NCBI RefSeq assembly: GCF_039544005.1
Contig: NZ_BAABKV010000001.1
Coordinates: forward strand, 3,968,001 to 4,032,000
From: Kitasatospora paranensis
GTDB taxonomy: Bacteria; Actinomycetota; Actinomycetes; Streptomycetales; Streptomycetaceae
Direction of reading: 5' to 3'
DNA: 64,000 nt
Notes under the pieces: generated by a model
Told to the model about the DNA's origin: nothing
The model's database searches: none
Seen by the model: the letters and a program-made list of their open reading frames with translations, nothing else
Program-made: the position numbers and the translations under genes
In this document: one piece after another, positions 42,851-51,110 of the stretch
Numbering within the stretch: position 1 is the first letter of the stretch
Layout: every line of letters begins with the position of its first letter

Positions 42851-44692
42851 TCACGCGCCGGACCAGGTGAGGGCGGAGACCGCGGTGCCGATGCCGGCCA
42901 GGGCCGCGGTGAGGTCGCCGTCGGCGGAACCGCCGCCCGCGGCGGCCATGATCATCTTGAGCGAGCGCAGCAGGCCGGCCGCGGTGGCGCTGCCGGTGTG
43001 CCCGGCCCGGTACGCGGTGAGCAGGTCCTGGACGGCGGGCGAGGCGAGGTTGAGGTACAGCCGGGCCTTGACGGTGCCGTCCGTCCGGGCGGTGAAGGCG
43101 CGGGCCAGCCGCAGTGCGGCGGACGGGATCCGGGCGTCCGCCTGGTCGTCCTCGATGCGGGCCTTGAGTTCGGCCTCGCGGTCCGGGACGAGCACCAGCG
43201 GCAGGCCGGGCGGGTCGAAGCGGGCGGGCACCAGTTCCTCGCCGTCGCCCGCGAGGGCCGCGGCCAGCCACGCGGTCTCCTCGGCGGGCAGCGGTTCGGC
43301 CGGGTCGCGGAACAGCTCGCGGTTGCCCTGCGTGCTGCCGAGTTCGACGATCCGGCAGTCCTTGAGCTGGGCGTAGCGGCGCAGGAAGGGCAGCACCGCG
43401 TACCGGTCGCCGCGGGCGATCGGCACCTGCATGGCCCGGTAGAGCATCTCCTCGAACCCGCCGCCGCTGCCGAGGGCGACGTGCAGCGCGCCGCGGCCGG
43501 CGGCGCGCAGGGCACCGGCCGTCAGGTCGCCCTGGGAGGTGGGCACCGGGACGTCGTCGGCGAGCAGGGTGAACAGCCGGTCGTCGCAGAGCGCGGCACC
43601 GAGCAGGTCCTGGCCGTGCCGGGCGAGGATGCGGCGCCAGGCGGCGGGGTGCAGCCGGGCGGTCTCGTAGAGGCCGTCGACGACGGCGTCGGCGAGCGCC
43701 TTCTGCAGCGCGCGGTAGTGCTCGTCGCGCTGGAGGTCCTCGCGGCTGGCCGTCGGGGTGAGCCGGCTGGACTCGACGACGCCGCCGATGAACCCGGCCC
43801 AGCCGGGCAGCAGGTCGCGGGCGTCGTCGGCGAGCAGCATGCCCTGCAGGTAGACCGCGAGGTCGCGGTTGTCGGTGGAGCCGTACGTGCCGCCGTCCTG
43901 CACCCAGAGCAGGCCGACGGCGTCGGTACCGCCCTCGGCCGGGGTGACCGGGAAGGCGGTGAGCGGTTCGAAGCGGCGTCCGAAGGCGGAGGCGAAGCGC
44001 ATCCGGGCGGCGTGCAGGTCGCCGTCCACGTCCTGGCGCCACGGCACCGGCACGTCGTTGACGGGCCGTTCGGCGTCGCCGACGAAGACCGGGATGGGCA
44101 GCAGGACGCAGTACCGGCCGAGCACCTCGCGCAGCGCGTCCTCGTCGGCGAGGTGGCCGTGCTCGGTCTTGAGCAGGAGTTCGACGGCGGTGCCGGGCGC
44201 GGGCCTCGGCTCGCACGGCTCGACGCTGTACTGCTCGCCGCCGCGGCTGCGGTAGCGGTGGCCGAGCGCGGGTTCGCGGTGCGAGGTGGTGGTGACGGTG
44301 ACCTGGTCGGCGACCGAGAACGCGGACAGGAAGCCGAGGCCGAAGGCGCCGATCAGCTCCTGGTTGCCGGTCAGGTCGCGGAGCATCCGGGTGTAGCCGG
44401 TGCCCACGGTGGCGAGGTAGGCGTGGATCTCGGGTTCGGTGAGTCCGGCGCCGGTGTCCTCGATGACGACGGTGCGGCGCGCGGAGTCGGCGCGCACCCG
44501 GATGAGCGGCGCGGCGGTGGACTGCGGGTCCTCCAGCCGGCGCCGGGTGTGCGAGTCGTGGGCGTTCTGGACGAGTTCGCGCAGCGCGACCAGCGGGGTG
44601 GAGTAGAGGTGCGTGGCGAGAACGCTCACCAGACCGCCGAGGTCGACCTCGGTCGTACGCAGATTGTCGGCGGGTGGCAGACCTTGGGACAT
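42851..44692 (-). CDS. Hsp90-family GHKL ATPase
   Basis: A 613-residue HtpG-like protein, close to full length. The N-terminal ATPase has E39 (catalytic), N43 and D46 in ELVQNAHDSHTRRR, D79-T-G-A-G83 in place of the usual DNGIG loop, and GAFGLGFLSAFSVAD (115-129). A middle domain follows with the conserved TASREDLQRDEHYR, which supplies the catalytic Arg. The C-terminal third (after about 480) is less like HtpG dimerisation domains and ends LTAALAGIGTAVSALTWSGA. It is annotated as HSP90 family protein in many Streptomyces. The ATG at 44692 is the natural family start. The TPR gene is directly downstream and likely co-translated as a unit. Confidence 0.92.
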   Translation of the reverse strand: MSQGLPPADNLRTTEVDLGGLVSVLATHLYSTPLVALRELVQNAHDSHTRRRLEDPQSTAAPLIRVRADSARRTVVIEDTGAGLTEPEIHAYLATVGTGYTRMLRDLTGNQELIGAFGLGFLSAFSVADQVTVTTTSHREPALGHRYRSRGGEQYSVEPCEPRPAPGTAVELLLKTEHGHLADEDALREVLGRYCVLLPIPVFVGDAERPVNDVPVPWRQDVDGDLHAARMRFASAFGRRFEPLTAFPVTPAEGGTDAVGLLWVQDGGTYGSTDNRDLAVYLQGMLLADDARDLLPGWAGFIGGVVESSRLTPTASREDLQRDEHYRALQKALADAVVDGLYETARLHPAAWRRILARHGQDLLGAALCDDRLFTLLADDVPVPTSQGDLTAGALRAAGRGALHVALGSGGGFEEMLYRAMQVPIARGDRYAVLPFLRRYAQLKDCRIVELGSTQGNRELFRDPAEPLPAEETAWLAAALAGDGEELVPARFDPPGLPLVLVPDREAELKARIEDDQADARIPSAALRLARAFTARTDGTVKARLYLNLASPAVQDLLTAYRAGHTGSATAAGLLRSLKMIMAAAGGGSADGDLTAALAGIGTAVSALTWSGA

Positions 44693-44715
44693 GCTGCCCG
44701 AGTCTGCCAGTACGA

Positions 44716-45932
44716 CTATCCGTCGACCAGCCCTTTTCGGTGGGCGGACCGGGCCGGGGCGGACAGGCCGAGAACAGCCCGGGCCGCCGCCTCCAGCAGA
44801 CCTGCCGGGTCCTCGCCGGCCGGACCGGGGCGGTGCCGGACGCCGTCGTTGACCAGGGCGAACATCGCGTGGACGCGGATCCTGGCCTCGGCGGTGTCGT
44901 AGTCGGGCCGGACCTGCCGGAGCAGCCCGACCCAGACCCGCAGGAAGTCCCGGCGGAAGTCGACGGCGGCCCGCCGGTCGGACGGGTCGAGCCGCTCGGT
45001 CTCGCTGAGCATCACCCCGAGGTAGTGGCTGTGGCGGCCGGCGAAGTCCAGGTAGGCACCGAGCGCCGCGTCCAGGGCCGCCGCGGGCTCCGCGCCCGGG
45101 CCGGCCGCGACGGCGCCCTCGATCTCGGACCCGAGCTGCACGCGGCTGCGTTCCAGGGCCGCCGCGAGCAGCGCGGCCTTGGTGCGGAAGTGTTTGTAGA
45201 CGCTCGGCCCGGCGATGCCGACGGCGGCACCGATCCGGTCGGTGGAGACGTTGTCGAAGCCGCGCTCGTGGAAGAGCCGGACGGCCGCGGCCAGCAGCGC
45301 CTCCCGGCGCGACGGAGCCGCGGGGCCCGGCGGGGCCCCGGGACGGCCGGCCGCACTGCCTGCCCGGCCGCCGGGCTGGACGCCAGCAGGTCGCCGCCGA
45401 GCCGGCCCAGCAGGTCCTCGAACCGCCGCCGCGGCGGCGCGAAGGTGTGGTTGGACAGGCTGCCGTACGCGGACAGCACGGACCAGCAGAGGAACTCGAC
45501 CTCCCAGGAGCCGAGTTCGGGGCGCTCACCGGCCAGGACGGCGGCCATCGTCCGGACGTCGGCGCGCAGGTCGCGGCGGAGCCGGGCGCGCTGGGCGGCG
45601 GGCAGCAGCCGGGCGTCGCGCTGCCAGAGGGTGCCCAGCGCGCGGTGGTCGACGGCGGCCGCGGCGAGCCCGGCGCAGAGTCCGGCGACACCGCCGGGCC
45701 GCGGGCGGACGGCGGCGTGCAGCACGGCCAGCTCCGACTCGACGGCGCGGAGCAGGAGTTCGGGCTTGCTGCGGAAGTGCCGGTAGAGCGCCGGGGCGGT
45801 GATGCCGACCTCGGCCGCGACCTCGGCCATCGACACCCCGTGGTAGCCGTGGCGGTGGAACTGCCCGCACGCGGCGGCCAGGATCTGCGCCCGCCGCCCG
45901 GGAGGCCGCCGGATGACCGTCCGCTCCGCCAC
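44716..45932 (-). CDS. Double TetR-domain transcriptional regulator (apparent frameshift)
   Basis: About 405 residues after correction. From GTG 45932: MAERTVIRRPPGRRAQILAAACGQFHRHGYHGVSMAEVAAEVGITAPALYRHFRSK, a full TetR HTH, then a ligand-like helical region (SWEVEFLCWSVLSAYGSLSN). After about residue 195 the frame turns to nonsense. The other frame gives a second HTH (GFDNVSTDRIGAAVGIAGPSVYKHFRTK) and a second helical half ending SAPARSAHRKGLVDG. A missing base in the G/C runs at about 45322-45345 joins the two in one protein. Tandem TetR domains of about 400 residues are a known actinobacterial type. It is divergent from the acyl-CoA dehydrogenase gene, so fatty-acid control is likely. 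Confidence 0.82.
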
Positions 45933-45997
45933 CGCGCTCCCCTCGCCCTCGCCCGCCCGTCCCGCAGGTCGTCCGCAGGCCGTCCCGAAGAGGCTAG

Positions 45998-46011
45998 CAA
46001 GCGTTCACTTG
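45998..46011. promoter_or_regulatory. Candidate TetR operator upstream of the acyl-CoA dehydrogenase
   Basis: CAAG-N6-CTTG at 45998-46011 (CAAGCGTTCACTTG), in the gap between the double-TetR gene and the dehydrogenase. The locus arrangement makes autoregulation and control of the dehydrogenase likely; the site itself is a guess from symmetry. Confidence 0.45.
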
Positions 46012-46115
46012 TACGCCGCTCAGCTGCACGGGAGCGGGTGCGGGAACGCTGGACAGGCCAAGCTACCCGCGATTAACTTGTGGGGCGATCAGTCGCCGAG
46101 CGAAAGGAGCGCCAC

Positions 46116-47273
46116 GTGCGCCGGACGGTGTTCAACGAGGACCACGAGGCGTTCCGGGCGACCATCCGGGACTTCATCGCCAAGGAGGTCGTCCCGGTCT
46201 ACGAGAGCTGGGAGGAGGCGGGCCACCCGCCGCGCGACTTCTACCGCAAGCTCGGCGCGCTCGGCGTCTACGGCATCGAGGTCCCCGAGGAGTTCGGCGG
46301 CGCGGGCGAGTCCGGCTTCAAGTACCAGGCCGTGGTGACCGAGGAGGTCGCCCGCGCCGGCGTCTCCTTCGGCTCCTCCGGCGTGCACACCGGCCTGGTC
46401 CTGCCCTACCTGCTGGAGTACGCGAACGAGGAGCAGAAGCAGCGCTGGCTGCCCGGCTTCGTCTCCGGCGACATCATGACGGCGATCGCCATGACCGAGC
46501 CCGGTGCCGGCTCCGACCTGGCGGGCATCAGCACCACGGCGAAGCTCTCCGAGGACGGCACCCACTACGTCCTCAACGGCGCCAAGACCTTCATCACCGG
46601 CGGCGTCCTCGCCGACCTCGTGCTCGTCGTCGCCCGCACGGCGCCGTACGACCCGGCGAACCGCCGCGCGGGCCTGTCGATCCTCTGTGTGGACACCGCC
46701 TCCGAGGGCTACACCGTCGGCCGCAAGCTGCAGAAGATCGGCCTGCGCACCTCGGACACCGCGGAGCTGTCCTTCAGCGACGTCAAGGTGCCGGTCGGCG
46801 ACCTGCTCGGCGAGGAGGGCAGGGCCTTCACCTACCTCACCCACAATCTGGTGCAGGAGCGGCTCGCCATCGCGGTCGGCGCGTACGCGGCGGCGGCGGC
46901 CGCGGTGCGCTTCGCGGTGCAGTACGTGAAGGACCGCAAGGTCTTCGGTCAGGCGGTCGCCGAGTTCCAGAACACCAAGTTCACCCTGGCCGACTGCGAG
47001 GCCCAGGTGGTCGCCCAGCAGTCGATGGTCGACCGCGCGCTGGAGCTCTACCAGGTCGGCGGACTGACGGTCGCGGACGCCGCGGCGGCCAAGCTGTTCT
47101 GCACCGAGTCGGCCTCCGAGGTGATCGACAAGTGCCTCCAGCTGCACGGCGGCTACGGCTACATCCTGGAGTACCCGATCGCTCGCCTCTACACCGACAA
47201 CCGCGTCTTCCGGATCTACGGCGGCACTAGCGAGGTCATGAAGACGATCATCGCCAAGTCGCTCGGCCTGTAG
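46116..47273 (+). CDS. Acyl-CoA dehydrogenase (long-chain type)
   Basis: A 385-residue FAD enzyme catalysing the alpha-beta desaturation of acyl-CoA, the first step of beta-oxidation. The N-terminal helical domain, the ITEPGAGSDLAG-like beta-domain (here MTEPGAGSDLAGI) with KTFITGG, and the C-terminal helical bundle are all present. The usual MCAD catalytic Glu in IYEGT is absent (IYGGTSEVM); instead the base is probably E248 in LVQERLAIAV, as in long-chain and isovaleryl-type dehydrogenases. GTG chosen with AAAGGAG eight bases upstream; the longer GTG at 46080 lacks a site. Regulated probably by the divergent double-TetR protein. Confidence 0.93.
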   Translation: MRRTVFNEDHEAFRATIRDFIAKEVVPVYESWEEAGHPPRDFYRKLGALGVYGIEVPEEFGGAGESGFKYQAVVTEEVARAGVSFGSSGVHTGLVLPYLLEYANEEQKQRWLPGFVSGDIMTAIAMTEPGAGSDLAGISTTAKLSEDGTHYVLNGAKTFITGGVLADLVLVVARTAPYDPANRRAGLSILCVDTASEGYTVGRKLQKIGLRTSDTAELSFSDVKVPVGDLLGEEGRAFTYLTHNLVQERLAIAVGAYAAAAAAVRFAVQYVKDRKVFGQAVAEFQNTKFTLADCEAQVVAQQSMVDRALELYQVGGLTVADAAAAKLFCTESASEVIDKCLQLHGGYGYILEYPIARLYTDNRVFRIYGGTSEVMKTIIAKSLGL

Positions 47274-47366
47274 GGGCGCGCTGCGGGCCGACCGGCCCGG
47301 GCGTGCCGCCGGGCAGCACACCGCCGGCGGGGTGGCAGGGCCAGGCCGCCGGCGGGGTGGCCGGGT

Positions 47367-47633
47367 TCAGTTGCTGGACGTCCGGGCCTCGGTGCGCCAT
47401 GCCTCCATCCCGGCCAGGGAGGCGGCCTTGGCCTGCTGCATCGCCTTGGCCGCCATCGCGGAGGGCGGGGTCTCCAGCTGCTGGACCCACCCCCGCCCCG
47501 CCGAGGCGAGGGCGGTCACGAGGAGCGCCGTGCCGGTCAGGGCGAGGACCGTGCCGACCCCGGACAGCACCGCGCCGGTGGCCAGCAGACTGCGGTTGAC
47601 TTGGAACTGGGTGAATCGCTGATTGGTCGCCAT
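47367..47633 (-). CDS. Small membrane protein of unknown function
   Basis: An 88-residue protein starting MATNQRFTQFQVNRSLLATG. Two adjacent hydrophobic segments at about residues 17-45 could form a hairpin in the membrane (AVLSGVGTVLALTGTALLVTALASAG), followed by a charged helix (PSAMAAKAMQQAKAASLAGMEAWRTEA). I know no function; small proteins with this look occur across Streptomyces. ATG start. The gap after its stop contains two copies of the 16-base CCGCCGGCGGGGTGGC. Confidence 0.72.
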   Translation of the reverse strand: MATNQRFTQFQVNRSLLATGAVLSGVGTVLALTGTALLVTALASAGRGWVQQLETPPSAMAAKAMQQAKAASLAGMEAWRTEARTSSN

Positions 47634-47759
47634 GGATCCACGATCGGACGGCCCCGGCGGCCGCGCATCCCGGCTGGCCCATCCGGAGGGTCCGCCCGGC
47701 GCGCGGGGGCGGCGGGCGGTGCCTAGGGTGTTCCCGACGGATCACCCAAGGAGCCCGCG

Positions 47760-48092
47760 ATGCCCGAACCCGCCCGCGCCGACCTCGGGGCGATCGCCGA
47801 GGAGCACGCCGCCCTCGCCGCCGCCAGCCCGCACGGGCGCAGCGCCCACCTGCTGCTGCACGACGGCGTCCTGCGGCAGACCGTGATCGCCCTGACCGCC
47901 GGCAGCTCGCTGGACGAGCACAACGCGCCGGTCGCCGCCAGCCTCCAGGTCCTGCGCGGCAAGGTGTCGCTCACCATCGCCGGCCGCCGCCAGGACGTGG
48001 CCGCCGGCGAGCTGCACGGCATCCCGCAGGAACGCCACGGCCTGCTCGCCCACGTGGACTCGGTGGTCCTGCTCACCGTCGTCACCGCCTGA
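47760..48092 (+). CDS. Small cupin-domain protein
   Basis: A 110-residue one-barrel cupin. The two conserved motifs are the N-terminal TAGSSLDEHNAPVAASLQVLRGKVSL and the second half DVAAGELHGIPQERHGLLAHVDSVVLL. Metal-binding His/Glu are partly present: HNAP and the H in GELHGIPQERHGLLAH. ATG start with AAGGAG eight bases upstream. Similar small cupins often bind a metal and have enzymatic or signal roles; no evidence here. It is convergent to the TetR gene downstream. Confidence 0.84.
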   Translation: MPEPARADLGAIAEEHAALAAASPHGRSAHLLLHDGVLRQTVIALTAGSSLDEHNAPVAASLQVLRGKVSLTIAGRRQDVAAGELHGIPQERHGLLAHVDSVVLLTVVTA

Positions 48093-48097
48093 CGCCC

Positions 48098-48137
48098 GAT
48101 GCGGAGCGGGCCCGTCCGTGCGGCCGTGCTCCGCATC
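48098..48137. terminator. Hairpin overlapping the end of the TetR gene
   Basis: GATGCGGAGC (48098-48107) pairs with GCTCCGCATC (48128-48137); the last bases lie in the stop codon of the TetR gene. It could terminate both convergent genes. Confidence 0.55.
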
Positions 48138-48734
48138 AGCCGACGGGGGCCGCCCTGAAGCCTGCCAGCACGTCGGTGCCGACCAGCCGCAAGCCGCGGA
48201 GGAACTCCCGGCCGTCCGGCGCCAGCTCGGGCGAGACCAGCCACTGGGCGGCCAGCCCGGCGAGCAGCGCCTGGTAGAAGGTGCCGCGGGTCAGTTGCTC
48301 GGGGGTGTCCGGCACCTCGGCGACGCCCTGGAAGATGGCCGCCAGGCCGAGCCGTCCCTCCCGCTGCACCGCGGTGAGCGCCTCGCCCAGCTCGGGCGCG
48401 TTCCGGATCTGCGCGATCATCTCGAACTGGACGGCCCACAGCCCCGGGTGCTCGGCGAAGCTCGCCAGTACGCCGTCCCAGCCCGCGACGAAGCGCTCCT
48501 CGGGGTCGGTCTGCGCGCCGAGGCCGGCCAGCACCTGACCGACCGCGTCCCCCACTCGCCCAGCGCCTGGATGGTCGCCTGGGTGAGCAGCGCCTCCTTG
48601 GACCCGTAGTGGTAGCCGATGGCGGCCAGGCTCACGCCCGCGGCGGAGGCGATGTCCCGGGCGGTGGTGCGCCCGTAGCCCTTCTCGTACAGGCAGCGCT
48701 TGGCGCCGGCCAGCAGATCCTCGCGATTTCCCAT
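48136..48734 (-). CDS. TetR-family transcriptional regulator (apparent frameshift)
   Basis: About 199 residues after correction. From ATG 48734: MGNREDLLAGAKRCLYEKGYGRTTARDIASAAGVSLAAIGYHYGSKEALLTQATIQALGEWG, a normal TetR HTH and first ligand-domain helix. A run of five C at 48549-48553 (G on the sense strand) should be six to continue DAVGQVLAGLGAQTDPEERFVAGW and the helical domain ending GTDVLAGFRAAPVG. TAGCAT ends seven bases before the ATG (leaderless). It is divergent from the MFS exporter with a shared promoter region carrying two inverted 12-bp repeats, so it very likely represses that pump and itself. Confidence 0.85.
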
Positions 48735-48741
48735 GGCCCCG

Positions 48742-48837
48742 ATGCTACGTCAGGGCTGTACGGATGTCTTGCACGAACGAGCGAGACAAATGATTTAGAC
48801 GCTTGTACTAGACGAGCGTGTGACACATCCGTACAGT
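48742..48837. promoter_or_regulatory. Divergent promoter region with two inverted 12-bp operators
   Basis: For the TetR gene: -10 TAGCAT (48742-48747, minus strand) and -35 AAGACA (48765-48770), 17-base spacing. For the MFS gene: -35 TAGACG (48809-48814), 17 bases, -10 TACAGT (48832-48837), start 7 bases later. A 12-bp repeat CTGTACGGATGT lies at 48756-48767, and its exact inverse at 48825-48836. Each copy sits in the spacer or -10 of one promoter, so a repressor dimer at each would block its own promoter. Confidence 0.7.
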
Positions 48838-48844
48838 CGTCCCC

Positions 48845-50452
48845 ATGACCGCAACCCACGGCCTCGCCGGCCGACGCGCCTGGGCGGGCCTCGCCGTCCT
48901 CCTGCTGCCGACTGTCGTCCTCACCATGGACATGGGCGTGCTGTTCTTCGCCGTCCCCTTCATCTCCACCGATCTGCGGCCGAGCGGCACGCAGCAGCTG
49001 TGGATCATGGACATGTACTCGTTCCTGCTGGCCGCCCTGCTGATCCCGATGGGGGCGCTGGGCGACCGGATCGGGCGGCGCCGGCTGCTGACGGCGGGCA
49101 CCGCGGCGTTCGCGGCGGTCTCCCTGCTGGCCGCCCACGCCGACGGGGCGGGACAGCTGATCGCCGCCCGGGCCGCGCTGGGCATCGCCGGAGCGACCGT
49201 GATGCCCTCCACGCTCGCTCTGATCCGCGGCATGTTCCACGACCCGCGGCAGCGGCAGACCGCCCTCGGCATCTGGGGCGGCGCGCTCACCGGCGGTGCC
49301 ACCCTTGGCCCGGTCGTCGGCGGACTGCTGCTGGACCGCTTCTGGTGGGGCTCGGTGTTCCTGGTCGCGGTGCCGGTGATGCTGCTGGTCGCGGCCGTCG
49401 CCCCCGTCCTGTTGCCCGAGCAGCGCACCCCGGCGGCCGGCCGGTTCGACCTGCCGGGGGCCGGCCTGTCGATCGCCGCGATGCTGCCCCTCGTCTACGG
49501 CATCAAGACGCTCTCGGTGGACGGCTGGCGTCCACTGCCCGCCGTGAGTGTCGCGGCGGGGCTGCTGTTCGGCGCCGCCCTGGTGGTGCGGCTGCGGCGG
49601 GCGGCCCACCCGCTGCTCGACCCCCGGCTGTTCCGGGTCCGGGCCTTCCGCGGGGCGATCACCGTCAACACCGTCGCGATGTTCGCGATGATGGGCTTCA
49701 CCCTCTTCACCTCGCAGTACCTGCAGCTGGTGAAGGGCATGAGTCCGCTCACCGCCGCGCTCTGGGCGCTGCTGCCCTCGGTCGGCGTCGGCGCTGCCGT
49801 CGGCACCGTCGGCGCGCTCGCCGGCAAGGTTCGGCCCGCCCCGCTGATGGCCGGCGGTTTCCTGCTCGCCGCGGCCGGCTTCGGTCTGATGACACAGGCC
49901 GGCGTGGACTCGCCGCTCTGGGTGGTGCTCACCGCCGCCGGCGTGATCGCGGCGGGCTCGGTCGGCACGATGACGCTCACCGCGGAGATGGTGCTCACGG
50001 CCGCCCCCGCCGAGCAGACCGGCGCGGCCTCGGCCACCTCGGAGACCGCCACCGAGCTGGGCAGTTCCCTGGGCATCGCGATCCTGGGCGCGGCGGGTGC
50101 CGCGGTCTACGGCGCCCGGCTGGACGGCCGGCTCCCCGCGGGACTGCCGGCGGGTGCCGCCCGGGCGGCGCACGACACGCTGGGCGGCGCCGTCACGGTC
50201 GCCGGGCGGCTCGGCGGCGACGCCGGCGCGCAGCTGCTGGCCGTCACCCGGTCGGCGTTCGCCGACGGGATGCACCTGGCGGCCGTGGTCGGCGTCGTCC
50301 TGATGGCGGGCACCGCGCTGGCCGCCGCCCGGATGACGGGGCACCTGCCGGCCGGCGCGGCGACCGAGGCCCCGGCGGGCGACACGGGTGCCGGGGACAC
50401 GGACGCCGGGGGCGCGGCGGCGCTCCGGCCGGCCGGCCACCCGGCCGTCTGA
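48845..50452 (+). CDS. 14-helix MFS drug exporter (DHA2/QacA-type)
   Basis: A 535-residue transporter with about 14 membrane helices. The signature LDxTVVNVALP is replaced by TVVLTMDMGVLFFAVP, typical of the QacA/SmvA-like clade, with Asp in helix 1. Loop 2-3 has GALGDRIGRRRLLTAGT, and motif C-like GGATLGPVVGGLLLDRFWWGSVF is clear. The C-terminal tail is Gly/Ala/Asp-rich. It would export cationic drugs, dyes or a metabolite using the proton gradient. The ATG at 48845 is 7 bases from the -10 TACAGT, so the mRNA is leaderless. Its divergent TetR gene is the probable repressor. Confidence 0.9.
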   Translation: MTATHGLAGRRAWAGLAVLLLPTVVLTMDMGVLFFAVPFISTDLRPSGTQQLWIMDMYSFLLAALLIPMGALGDRIGRRRLLTAGTAAFAAVSLLAAHADGAGQLIAARAALGIAGATVMPSTLALIRGMFHDPRQRQTALGIWGGALTGGATLGPVVGGLLLDRFWWGSVFLVAVPVMLLVAAVAPVLLPEQRTPAAGRFDLPGAGLSIAAMLPLVYGIKTLSVDGWRPLPAVSVAAGLLFGAALVVRLRRAAHPLLDPRLFRVRAFRGAITVNTVAMFAMMGFTLFTSQYLQLVKGMSPLTAALWALLPSVGVGAAVGTVGALAGKVRPAPLMAGGFLLAAAGFGLMTQAGVDSPLWVVLTAAGVIAAGSVGTMTLTAEMVLTAAPAEQTGAASATSETATELGSSLGIAILGAAGAAVYGARLDGRLPAGLPAGAARAAHDTLGGAVTVAGRLGGDAGAQLLAVTRSAFADGMHLAAVVGVVLMAGTALAAARMTGHLPAGAATEAPAGDTGAGDTDAGGAAALRPAGHPAV

Positions 50453-50487
50453 GCCGGACCGGCGGACGAGCAGCCCGCGCACCCTGT

Positions 50488-50514
50488 GGAGCCCCGGCCG
50501 GCGGCCGGGGCTCC
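50488..50514 (+). terminator. Terminator after the MFS gene
   Basis: A 12-bp perfect stem (50488-50499 with 50503-50514) and a three-base loop, 36 bases past the stop. Confidence 0.85.
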
Positions 50515-50582
50515 CGGCCTTCCGTGGCGGGGCCTCCGGCACCCCCAGTGGTCCAGACCACCCCCGGCTGATCACCTGCTTT

Positions 50583-50612
50583 TTGACCACGGTTTCCGGG
50601 CCGGTGTATACG
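50583..50612 (+). promoter_or_regulatory. Promoter of tatA
   Basis: TTGACC (50583-50588) and TATACG (50607-50612) with 18-base spacing, the best housekeeping-type promoter seen in the window. The tatA start is about 95 bases downstream, giving a leader. Confidence 0.6.
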
Positions 50613-50707
50613 TTCGCCGACTCCGCCAGGCATACTGGCCGGAGCCGGGCAACCCCGTCCGGCACCCAGAAATGACGAGAACTCCTCGGAAGGACCGGTG
50701 GTCAGGG

Positions 50708-50986
50708 ATGTTCCGTAACGGTCTCGAGCCCTGGCACATCCTCGTGATGGTGGCAGTGCTCGTCCTGCTTTTCGGCTCGAAGAAGCTCCCCGAGATGGCC
50801 CGTGGACTGGGCAAGTCCATGCGCATCCTCAAGGCCGAGACCAAGGCGCTCCGCGAGGACGACGCCCCGGCCGAGGCGCAGAACTCCACGGCCTCCTCGA
50901 CCCCGGCCGATCAGCCGCGCCCGGCGGTGAACCCGAGCAGCATCACCACGGCAGCCGAGACCAACAAGTCGGCCACCAGCGCCTGA
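50708..50986 (+). CDS. tatA: Sec-independent protein translocase subunit TatA/TatE-like
   Basis: A 92-residue TatA. MFRNGLEPWHILVMVAVLVLLFG is the single N-terminal membrane helix, followed by the hinge GSKKLPEMARGLGKSMRILK and an acidic amphipathic end with a Ser/Ala/Thr tail. TatA oligomers form the pore for folded proteins carrying twin-Arg signals; the TatBC components are not in this window. An in-frame ATG is also present upstream but lacks the helix at the right place, so 50708 is used. The gene stands alone between its own promoter and a strong terminator. Other Streptomyces keep tatA paralogues outside the tatAC operon. Confidence 0.92.
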   Translation: MFRNGLEPWHILVMVAVLVLLFGSKKLPEMARGLGKSMRILKAETKALREDDAPAEAQNSTASSTPADQPRPAVNPSSITTAAETNKSATSA

Positions 50987-50993
50987 GCCTTCC

Positions 50994-51035
50994 CCGGAGC
51001 CGCCGGTACGTCACCCGACGTGCCGGCGGCTCCGG
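50994..51035 (+). terminator. Terminator after tatA
   Basis: A long stem: 13 bp (50994-51006 with 51023-51035) extended inward by one G-U pair and ACGTC/GACGT, with a four-base loop. It begins 8 bases past the tatA stop. Confidence 0.88.
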
Positions 51036-51110
51036 CATTCCCCGACTGGCCGCCGCCCGCGGCCCGGTGTGTGCTGGGATCCACCGCACGCACCAGCCGA
51101 AGGGCAGCCG

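Noticed and set aside
38665..42870. A long plus-strand open frame of about 1,400 codons
   Set aside because: It runs antisense to thrE, across the cation transporter in another frame, and antisense to the TPR gene, and lacks any recognisable domain; it is a product of extreme GC content on the opposite strand.
42851..46000. One minus-strand frame covering both the Hsp90-like and TetR genes
   Set aside because: The Hsp90 domain begins at 44692; the upstream part has no domain in that frame and is a shadow of the double-TetR gene.
47301..47366. Repeated CCGCCGGCGGGGTGGC as a regulatory element
   Set aside because: Only two short G/C copies in a gap between two genes; no symmetry or link to a promoter.
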